DNA of 6,372 nt, from positions 1 to 6,372 of the forward strand of contig CANEVG010000213.1 of assembly GCA_947442095.1 (NCBI GenBank). Direction: 5' to 3'. The stretch comes from Sphingomonadaceae bacterium. Its GTDB lineage: Bacteria; Pseudomonadota; Alphaproteobacteria; Sphingomonadales; Sphingomonadaceae. Below, piece by piece: positions 1 to 5,607 of the stretch. The position numbers and the translations under genes are program-made. The notes under the pieces are model-generated. The model was not told the DNA's origin. It ran no database searches and saw only the letters and a program-made list of their open reading frames with translations. Positions within the stretch are counted from its first letter, which is position 1. Every line of letters begins with the position of its first letter.

Positions 1-212
1 CCGAGCGACTGGGTGTACTTGGCCGGATCGGCGTCATAGGCGGCCATGTCGGCGCGCATGATCTTGGCGGTGTACTTCGCGATGTCGAGCCCGGTCTGGA
101 AACGGTTCTGCAGGCGCATCCGCGCGACCGAGGCCGGATCGATGCCGTCCCAGATTGCGGCGAAGGGCGCGATGACCTTGGCTGCTTCGTTGATGGACTG
201 CGAGTAGGTCAT
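1..212 (-). CDS. aceA: Isocitrate lyase, N-terminal part (runs off the window start)
   Basis: Isocitrate lyase cleaves isocitrate to glyoxylate and succinate in the cytoplasm. It is the first step of the glyoxylate shunt, needed for growth on acetate or fatty acids. Only the first 70 codons are present. The translation begins MTYSQSINEAAKVIAPF and contains WDGIDP, ARMRLQNRFQTGLDIAKYT and AAYDADPAKYTQSL, which I recognise as the N-terminus of the long alphaproteobacterial isocitrate lyase type. The catalytic KKCGH-type loop lies outside the window. I chose the ATG at 212 because TCCT on the plus strand at 220-223 (AGGA on the coding strand) sits 7 nt upstream. An in-frame ATG at 227 would add five residues (MQDDP) but has a poorer ribosome binding site. 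The gene is divergent from the RamB-like regulator at 356. The family assignment rests on recalled sequence similarity over the N-terminus only. Confidence 0.85.
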   Translation of the reverse strand, partial: MTYSQSINEAAKVIAPFAAIWDGIDPASVARMRLQNRFQTGLDIAKYTAKIMRADMAAYDADPAKYTQSL

Positions 213-298
213 TGGATCGTCCTGCATGTTTTGCTTCGATGCCCAGCGGTTAGGCCTGCCGCGGCCCCGGCGAAACCCATCACGCGGTCATGTTGTCA

Positions 299-325
299 AA
301 CTTTACATTATATGCTTGTAAAGTT
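299..325. promoter_or_regulatory. Palindromic operator between aceA and the RamB-like regulator
   Basis: A perfect inverted repeat, AACTTTACA (299-307), 9 nt spacer, TGTAAAGTT (317-325), lies in the 143-nt gap between the divergent start codons. Half-site centres are 18 bp apart, close to two helical turns, as expected for a dimeric HTH regulator. The arms resemble boxes I recall for this regulator group: AACTTTGCAAA for corynebacterial RamB and TTTGCAAA for PccR of Rhodobacter. The repeat overlaps the putative aceA -10 box and lies 31 nt upstream of the regulator's ATG, so one bound site could control both genes, including autoregulation. The palindrome is directly visible; the identity of the bound protein is inference. 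Confidence 0.7.
307..312 (-). promoter_or_regulatory. Putative -10 box of the aceA promoter
   Basis: On the minus strand positions 312 to 307 read TATAAT, a perfect sigma-70 -10 consensus and very AT-rich for this GC-rich DNA. It falls at the left arm and spacer of the 299-325 palindrome. At the normal distance upstream, around plus positions 329-337, I see no good -35 hexamer (only TGAGCT- or TGTGAG-like sequence), which would suit a promoter needing an activator. Initiation near 300 would give a leader of roughly 90 nt before the aceA ATG at 212. For the regulator on the plus strand, the best I can find is TTTACA (302-307) with TATAGC (327-332) at a long 19-nt spacing, which is weak. Confidence 0.4.
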
Positions 326-355
326 GTATAGCTCACACAGGACCCGCACAAGCCC

Positions 356-1756
356 ATGGAATCGCGCCCCCTCTACCTCGGCCCCCGCCTGAAGCGCCTG
401 CGCCGCGAGCTTGGCCTCACCCAGGCCGTGATGGCCGAAGATCTGGCGATTTCGCCCAGCTATATCGCGCTGCTGGAACGCAACCAGCGCCCGTTCACGG
501 CCGATCTCTTGCTGCGCCTCGCCCGCGCCTACAAGCTCGACATGAGCGACCTCGCGGCGGAAGAGCGCGACGATTATGCCCGCCGCCTGTCCGACGTACT
601 GCGTGATCCGATCTTTGCCGAGATCGACTTGCCCGCGCTCGAAGTCGCCGATGTCGCCACCAGCTACCCCGGCATCACCGAAGCGATGCTGCGCCTCCAC
701 ACCGCCTACATCCGCGAGCAACAGGCGCTTGCGGGTCTGCGCGGCGGCGCGGGCGCGCCCGATTCGGCTGACCCTTTGGGCGAGGCGCGCCGCTTCGTCG
801 CCCAGCGACGCAACTACTTCCCGGCGCTCGACAGCAAAGCCGAGGCGCTCGCCGAAGAGATCGAGAAGCTTGGCGGCCTGCAGGAAGGGGGCCTCGCCGA
901 CTACCTGCGCAGCCAGGGTCTGCGTGTGCGGCTCATGCCCGCCGGCGTGATGATGGACGCGCTGCGCCGCTATGATCGCCACGCCGAACAGCTGCTCATC
1001 GATGACACGCTCAGTCCGCAGGCGCGCCGCTGGCAGATCGCGCTGCACATCGCCTACACCGCGCTGCGCCCGGAAATCGCCGCGCTGGTGCGCGGTGAGA
1101 GTTTCGCGAGTGAGACTGCCGCGCAGCTCGTGCGCCGTGCGCTGGCAGCGTATGGCGCGGCGGCGCTGCTGATGCCGTACGACCGCTTCGCCCGCGCGGT
1201 CGATGCGCGCGCCTATGATATCGAGGCGCTGTCCGGCCAGTTCGGCACCAGCTTCGAACAGGTCGCACACCGCCTCACCACGCTGAACCGCCCAGGGCAG
1301 GAGCGCGTGCCGTTCTTCTTCATCCGCGTCGATGCGGCGGGCAATGTCTCCAAGCGGCTCGATGGCGCGGGCTTTCCCTTTGCGGCGCACGGCGGCGGCT
1401 GCCCGCTATGGACCTTGCACGATACCTTCCGCCGCCCCGGCGACGTACTCACCCAGTGGCTGGAACTCCCCGGTGGCGAACGCTTCTTCAGCATCGCGCG
1501 CGGCGTCACCTCAGGCGGTGGCGGCTTCGGCAAGCCAACCATCGTTCGCGCAATCGCGCTGGCCTGCTCAGCCGAACACGCGCCCAAGCTGGTCTACGCC
1601 CGCGGCGAGCAGCCACTTGCCATGCCCATCGGCGTCACCTGCCGCCTGTGCAACCGGGCCACTTGCACCGCCCGCGCCGAACCCCCGCTGGGCCGCGAAA
1701 TCTTGCCCGACGATTACCGCAAGACGGCGGAACCCTTCACGTTTGCGGAGAGCTGA
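356..1756 (+). CDS. ramB: RamB/ScfR-type XRE-family transcriptional regulator (HTH, degenerate M78, DUF2083)
   Basis: Probable cytoplasmic DNA-binding regulator of acetate or short-chain acyl-CoA metabolism. Residues about 9-66 form an XRE-type helix-turn-helix (RLKRLRRELGLTQAVMAEDL followed by ISPSYIALLERNQRPF). Residues about 150-330 match the M78/IrrE-like region of this group, but the HExxH site is replaced by WQIALHIAYTAL (226-237), so it is not a protease. The stretch with LLMPYDRFA, GTSFEQVAHRLTTLNRPG and FFFIRVDAAGNVSKR leads into a DUF2083 domain. That domain holds C349 (GGGCPLW), C404 and a C-x2-C-x4-C cluster (C429, C432, C437), candidates for an Fe-S site like the one I recall reported for mycobacterial PrpR. 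Length (466 aa) fits the family. The ATG at 356 is preceded by AGGA at 339-342, a rather long 13-nt spacing. It is divergent from aceA across a perfect palindrome, which makes aceA and itself the likely targets. It could instead be a PrpR/MccR/PccR equivalent; the symbol is given by context. Confidence 0.87.
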   Translation: MESRPLYLGPRLKRLRRELGLTQAVMAEDLAISPSYIALLERNQRPFTADLLLRLARAYKLDMSDLAAEERDDYARRLSDVLRDPIFAEIDLPALEVADVATSYPGITEAMLRLHTAYIREQQALAGLRGGAGAPDSADPLGEARRFVAQRRNYFPALDSKAEALAEEIEKLGGLQEGGLADYLRSQGLRVRLMPAGVMMDALRRYDRHAEQLLIDDTLSPQARRWQIALHIAYTALRPEIAALVRGESFASETAAQLVRRALAAYGAAALLMPYDRFARAVDARAYDIEALSGQFGTSFEQVAHRLTTLNRPGQERVPFFFIRVDAAGNVSKRLDGAGFPFAAHGGGCPLWTLHDTFRRPGDVLTQWLELPGGERFFSIARGVTSGGGGFGKPTIVRAIALACSAEHAPKLVYARGEQPLAMPIGVTCRLCNRATCTARAEPPLGREILPDDYRKTAEPFTFAES

Positions 1757-1857
1757 ACGAGCCGCCCACATTTGCGAAACACCCCATTGCACAAAACCCG
1801 ATTGACCCGGCGCAGCCCCGCCGCGAAAGTCCCGCGCAGCAATCAGGGGGCAAGCAC
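1757..1857 (+). other. Short gap between the regulator and the deaminase
   Basis: This 101-nt gap has no clear terminator or promoter, so the deaminase may be cotranscribed with the regulator. The deaminase ATG (1858) has a strong ribosome binding site, AGGGGG at 1845-1850, with 7 nt spacing. TTTGCGAAA at 1771-1779 followed by TTGCACAAA at 1787-1795 loosely resembles RamB/PccR half-sites, but the match is weak. Confidence 0.35.
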
Positions 1858-2979
1858 ATGATCACACGCCGCACACTTATGGCAGGCATGGCGGCTACGG
1901 CCACCCTCGCCGCGCTCCCCCGCTGGGCTTATGCCGCAGCACCTGCAGACGGCGTCGATCCCGCGCTAGCAACGTTCATCACAGGCCTGCCCAAGAGCGA
2001 ATACCACGTCCATCTCGAAGGTACGCTCGAGGCGGAAATGAAGTTCGCCCTCGCCCAGCGCAACGGGCTGAACCTGCCCTTCGCCAATGCCGCCGCGATG
2101 AAGGCGAGCTACAAATACCACGACCTGCCGAGCTTCCTCGCGATCTACTACGACGGCATGAACGTGCTCCTCAAGGAGCCAGATTTCTAAGATCTCGCTT
2201 ATGCCTACCTCAGCAAGGCGGCCTCGCAGAACGTGGTCTACACCGAGATGTTCTTCGATCCGCAGGAGCACCTCAAGCGCGGCGTGCCGATGGAGGCGGT
2301 GATCATGGGCATCACCCGCGCCCGCCGTGACGCGTTGGCCAAGCTGGGCATCCGCTCGCAGCTAATCTTGTGCTTCGTGCGCGATCTGTCGGCAGACAGC
2401 GCCATGGCCGCGCTCGATGCCGCGCTGCCGTTCAAGCAGCACCTCGTCGGTGTCGGGCTCGATTCCGATGAAGCTGGCCACCCGCCCGAAAAGTTCGCGG
2501 CGCACTTCACCAAGGCCCGCGCCAACGGCCTCCACGTCACCGCGCACTGCGATGTCGATCAGGTCAATACGCTGAAAAACATCCGCACAGCGCTGGTCGA
2601 CTTGAAGGTCGACCGGATCGACCACGGCGGCAATATCGTCCAGTCCCCCGAACTCGTTGCCATCGCGAAGCAGCGCGGGATGGTTTTCACCGTCTGCCCC
2701 ACCTTTTCCGGCACCTTGCGCAAGGGCATGGCCCAGCCCGTCGATGTGGTGCGCACGATGCTGGACGCGGGGCTCAAGGTCACGATCTCGTCCGACGATC
2801 CCGCCTATATGGCGAGCGAGTACATCAACGAAGTGCTGCTGCGCGCCGTCACCCGCAGCAATCTGACGCGGCCGGAACTCATTGCCATCGCCCGCAATGG
2901 CTTCGAAGCCGCATGGTTACCCAGCGCCGACAAGGCCGGGCTGCTGGCAATGCTCGATGCCTATGTGGCAGGGGCCTGA
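1858..2979 (+). pseudogene. Tat-exported adenosine-deaminase-family protein interrupted by one in-frame TAA
   Basis: The amidohydrolase-fold adenosine deaminase family removes the 6-amino group of adenosine or related purines. Residues 1-27 look like a Tat signal peptide: MITRRTLMAG, a hydrophobic Ala-rich stretch, then a likely cut after AYA near residue 26, implying periplasmic action. Family motifs are KSEYHVHLEGTL (metal ligands H50 and H52), MFFDPQEHLKRGV, TAHCDVDQ (H230), VDRIDHGGNI (H256) and ISSDDPAY (D313, D314). The frame is open from 1858 to the TGA at 2977-2979 (about 373 codons, near the usual family length) except for TAA at 2188-2190 (codon 111). EPDF precedes the stop and DLAYAYLSKAASQNV follows it in the same frame. 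Relatives I recall have an aromatic residue there (DFYDLAY), so a TAC or TAT to TAA change is likely. The upstream piece (1858-2190) keeps only the HxH motif; the downstream piece could restart at GTG 2233 without a good ribosome binding site and would lack HxH and the signal. Neither should be active. A sequencing error would restore a normal gene. H230 is not followed by the usual catalytic Glu (HAGE), so adenosine is not assured as substrate. Confidence 0.8.
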
Positions 2980-4184
2980 TCCCGGTCCAGCCGCCGCGCC
3001 ACCGGCAGTGCCGCCGCAATCGCCATGAAGCAGATTGCCCCGCCAAGCGGGCCGATCAGCGTATAGGCGCCAAAGCCCTGCGCCATCGCGCCCGCGGCCA
3101 GCGAGCCAAGGCTTTGCGCAAGCAGCCAGGTGCCCGTCGTCATCACTGCCAGCCGCTCTCCCTCGGCCTGCGCATAGGCGAGGCGCAGCAGTAGCGGATA
3201 GGTCAGGAACCAGCTCACCATGAACGCGACGAACGCTGCCGCAAACGCCGCCTCGCTGCTCACGCTCGTCAGCAGGCCGCACGTGAGGCTGCAGGCCCCC
3301 AGCGCCGCCGCCAAAGGCCACGCGCGCGGCAGGCGCTGGATCACCAGCGCAAGACCTGCATTGCCCACCGCGCTCATCAGCACGGCGAAGCTCTGGTAAA
3401 TCCCGAACTGCGTGGCGGGAATGCCGATGGCCTGCGCGGTGCGCTCGATAAACGGCCAGATCGCAAGCGACCCGAACGCAAACAGTGCCATCGCCGCCAG
3501 CACGCGCAAGCCCTCCCGGCCGATTGGCCCCGCCTTGATGGCCGAGACCTCCGCGCTGCCTCCAATTCGGTTTGGGCCCCCCGGCAGCAAGAGCGCGCAG
3601 AGCCCGAACACCACCGACAGCCCCGCGAGGCCAAAGAACATGCCGCCCGCGCCATAGTCCCGCCCAATCACCGGCAGGCCGATCGCAATCGCGCTGTAGA
3701 GCAGCGTCTGCACAGCGATCCCCAGCGAGATCCACCGTGCCGGGCTCCCCGTGCGCCCCGCCGCCAGATTGAGCGCGCTGTTCATCAGGCCAAAGCCCAG
3801 CCCCGTCCCGATCCGCCCGAGCACCAGCAGCGGATAGGCCCCGGTCAGCGCCGAGCCCGCCTGCGCTGCGATCACCACCACGCTCGCCAGCATCGCCAGC
3901 GCGCGCGCATCCAGCCCCCCCGCGCGCGGCGCGACGATGAACATCGCCGCCGCATAGCTCAGTGTCTCGGCCATGTTCCAAGCGCCCATCGCGAAGGGCG
4001 AAAAGCCGAAGCGGTCCATCAGCCCGCCAAGCAGATAAGTCGTGAAATTGTTGCCGATATGCGCCGCTGCCGTCGCCGCGCCGATCCCGATCAGGGTCAT
4101 GGCAAAGGGCGCTGGGGTCTTGGCGGCCACCGGGGCGCTACCGGCTGTGCCGCTGTGGTCGATCATTGCTGCCAAGATTTGCAC
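2961..4184 (-). CDS. Major facilitator superfamily (MFS) transporter, 12 TM segments
   Basis: Inner-membrane secondary transporter of unknown substrate. The 407-residue product is strongly hydrophobic, with about 12 membrane segments: roughly 27-47, 63-85, 94-114, 116-136, 150-172, 179-200, a hydrophilic central loop 201-224, then 226-246, 260-281, 290-308, 311-333, 346-368 and 374-395. This is the classic 6+6 MFS plan and a normal length. LLVLGRIGTGLGFG (119-132) matches MFS motif B in TM4; the motif A loop (PRAGGLDARALAM, 86-98) is degenerate. The start used is GTG at 4184, preceded on the coding strand by AGGG with 6 nt spacing. ATG at 4166 (MIDHSGTAG) is a plausible alternative with a weaker site. 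The TAG stop lies inside the end of the convergent deaminase gene (19-nt overlap), leaving no room for a terminator between them. It is divergent from the dioxygenase at 4395, so a shared substrate is possible but unproven. Confidence 0.85.
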   Translation of the reverse strand: MQILAAMIDHSGTAGSAPVAAKTPAPFAMTLIGIGAATAAAHIGNNFTTYLLGGLMDRFGFSPFAMGAWNMAETLSYAAAMFIVAPRAGGLDARALAMLASVVVIAAQAGSALTGAYPLLVLGRIGTGLGFGLMNSALNLAAGRTGSPARWISLGIAVQTLLYSAIAIGLPVIGRDYGAGGMFFGLAGLSVVFGLCALLLPGGPNRIGGSAEVSAIKAGPIGREGLRVLAAMALFAFGSLAIWPFIERTAQAIGIPATQFGIYQSFAVLMSAVGNAGLALVIQRLPRAWPLAAALGACSLTCGLLTSVSSEAAFAAAFVAFMVSWFLTYPLLLRLAYAQAEGERLAVMTTGTWLLAQSLGSLAAGAMAQGFGAYTLIGPLGGAICFMAIAAALPVARRLDRDQAPAT

Positions 4185-4394
4185 GGTGCGCCCTGCGTTG
4201 CAATGCGCCAGATGACCCCTTGCTGCGCCGACGTTTCCCCCATAGTCTACGAGCGCATGCAGTCCCCGCGCCCAACCTTTGGCCTCGGCCAGCGTCCTGT
4301 CGCGGTGGCTTACGGCAAAGTGCAGGACTGGCGTCCGCCGCCGCAGGGTTGATCTGCCAAGCCGCGATCAAACTTCCTGCAAGGACCAATTCCC
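4185..4394. other. Divergent intergenic region between transporter and dioxygenase
   Basis: This 210-nt region must hold promoters for both divergent genes, but I find no convincing -35/-10 pair on either strand. A 31-codon ATG frame (4257-4352, MQSPRPTFGLGQRPVAVAYG at its start) ends at a TGA in the same phase as the dioxygenase. It has no ribosome binding site, so I do not call it a gene. An inverted repeat at 4349-4371 is listed separately. The dioxygenase ribosome binding site AAGGA is at 4381-4385. Confidence 0.4.
4349..4371. promoter_or_regulatory. Inverted repeat upstream of the dioxygenase, candidate operator
   Basis: TTGATC (4349-4354) and GATCAA (4366-4371) form a perfect 6-bp inverted repeat with an 11-nt spacer, half-site centres 17 bp apart. 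It ends 9 nt before the ribosome binding site and 23 nt before the ATG at 4395. The position suits an operator for a dimeric repressor, or a small leader hairpin. The arms are short enough for chance to be possible. Confidence 0.3.
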
Positions 4395-5513
4395 ATGACT
4401 CTATCGACCCTGGAGGTGCGGGCTGACGCCCTCCTCGTCACGTGGGCGGATGGCACGCGTGCCACCTACCCCGCGCTGTGGCTGCGCGACAATTGCCCCA
4501 GCGCGTTCCACCCGCAGACGCATGAGCGCGTGCTCGACCTGCTTGCCCTGGACTTGTCACCGGTTCTGCTGAGCGCCGACCACACCGGCGAGACCGTGAC
4601 GCTGCGCTATGCCGACGGCCACAGGAGCCTCATGGCGACAGCACTGCTGAGCGCGCACCGCCCCGGCAAGCCCGCCGCCGATCCGGCAGACATCGCGCCG
4701 CAGCTCTGGCGCGGCGATCTCACCACCGCCGGCATCCCGCGCTTTGCCGCCGCGCAGCTTCTGGCAGACGACGCCGCGCTGGGCACATGGATGCGCGAAA
4801 CCGCGCGCTTTGGCCTCACCATTGTCGATGGCCTTGCCGATCACATCAACGCCGGAGTGGACGTCGCAAAACGCATCGGCTTCCTGCGCGAAACCAACTT
4901 CGGCACCACTTTCGAAGTGGTGAACCGCCCCGAACCCAACAACCTCGCCTACACGGCGGTCACGCTGCCGCTGCACACCGATCTGCCCAATCAGGAAGCG
5001 CCTCCCGGCTATCAATTCCTGCATTGCCTCGCCAATGAAGCGACTGGCGGCGGCTCGCTATTTGCCGACGGTTTCGCGCTGGCCGAAGACTTGCGCGTCG
5101 AAGACCCCGAAGCCTTCCGCCTCCTCGGCGAAACCCCGATCCCCTTCCGCTTCCACGACCACGAGGCCGATTTCCGCGTCCATGCCCCGGTGATCCAGCT
5201 GGACCGGCACGGCAAGGTGACCGAAGTGCGCTACAACGCCCATATCGCTGCGATGTTCGACATGCCCGCAGATGTAATGCCCGCCTACTACCGCGCCTAC
5301 CGCGCGATGATGGCCAAGACCCGCGAGCCGCGTTACCAGCTCACCTTCAAGCTTGCCGCCGGAGAAATGGTCGTCTTCGACAACCGCCGCGTCCTCCACG
5401 GCCGCGAAAGCTTTGATCCCTCTTCGGGCTTGCGGCATCTGCACGGCTGTTATGTGGACCGCGGGGAGTTCAGTTCGCGGCTGCGGCTGCTGGCGCGGGC
5501 GCACCCGCTATAG
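4395..5513 (+). CDS. Gamma-butyrobetaine-hydroxylase-like 2-oxoglutarate/Fe(II) dioxygenase (TauD/TfdA family)
   Basis: Cytoplasmic non-haem iron oxygenase that should couple 2-oxoglutarate decarboxylation to substrate hydroxylation. The 372-residue product has the two-domain layout of gamma-butyrobetaine and trimethyllysine hydroxylases. Residues about 8-88 are the GBBH-like N-terminal domain (DUF971; TWADGTRATYPALWLRDNC), and about 108-362 the TauD fold. The iron triad is visible as H194 and D196 (LPLHTDLPN) and H335 (RRVLHGRESF). R347 (LRHLHGCYVDRGE) is the expected 2-oxoglutarate-binding arginine, 12 residues after the distal His. APPGYQFLHCL (201-211) and GGGSLFADGF are also typical. The zinc-binding cysteines of the animal enzyme's N-terminal domain are mostly absent: only C34 remains, followed by PSAFHPQTHER. 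The ATG at 4395 has AAGGA 9 nt upstream. No carnitine genes are nearby, so the substrate (butyrobetaine, another betaine, or something else) is unknown. The divergent MFS transporter is a candidate partner. Confidence 0.83.
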   Translation: MTLSTLEVRADALLVTWADGTRATYPALWLRDNCPSAFHPQTHERVLDLLALDLSPVLLSADHTGETVTLRYADGHRSLMATALLSAHRPGKPAADPADIAPQLWRGDLTTAGIPRFAAAQLLADDAALGTWMRETARFGLTIVDGLADHINAGVDVAKRIGFLRETNFGTTFEVVNRPEPNNLAYTAVTLPLHTDLPNQEAPPGYQFLHCLANEATGGGSLFADGFALAEDLRVEDPEAFRLLGETPIPFRFHDHEADFRVHAPVIQLDRHGKVTEVRYNAHIAAMFDMPADVMPAYYRAYRAMMAKTREPRYQLTFKLAAGEMVVFDNRRVLHGRESFDPSSGLRHLHGCYVDRGEFSSRLRLLARAHPL

Positions 5514-5607
5514 GGGCATGCGCGGGAACCAAGTATGCTGATAGAGTGTCACCAGTACACCGTGAGCGGCACCATAGTTTCGAGGGCTTGAAACGGGAGC
5601 TTTCACA

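Noticed and set aside
308..1390. Long 360-codon open frame on the minus strand opposite the regulator
   Set aside because: It is antisense to a well-supported gene with clear domains, is rich in Arg/Ala as expected for a GC-rich shadow frame, and matches no family I recognise. Its start lies inside the operator palindrome.
1408..2190. Open frame starting inside the regulator and running into the deaminase
   Set aside because: Its first 150 codons are a shadow of the regulator's 3' part. Only the section from ATG 1858, with a strong ribosome binding site and a Tat signal, is real.
2188..2190. TAA reassigned to tyrosine, or selenocysteine/pyrrolysine-type recoding
   Set aside because: TAA is not the codon for selenocysteine or pyrrolysine, no recoding element is visible, and a point mutation or sequencing error explains it more simply. 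The methyltransferase TAA does not fall at an evident tyrosine position.
2233..2979. Independent gene for the deaminase C-terminal half from GTG 2233
   Set aside because: No good ribosome binding site, the start lies within a conserved family segment, and the product would lack the HxH metal ligands. It is better seen as part of one interrupted gene.
2917..3981. Long 354-codon minus-strand frame overlapping the MFS transporter
   Set aside because: It is Gly/Ala/Arg-rich with no membrane or domain pattern. The overlapping frame at 2961-4184 gives a textbook 12-TM transporter.
5495..5508. Hairpin GCGGG-CGCA-CCCGC at the end of the dioxygenase as a terminator
   Set aside because: The stem is only 5 bp, lies within the coding sequence before the stop, and is not followed by a T run.
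5546..5603. Possible operator in the dioxygenase-methyltransferase gap (TCAC...GTGA near 5548-5564)
   Set aside because: Only 4-bp arms, well within chance for this length.
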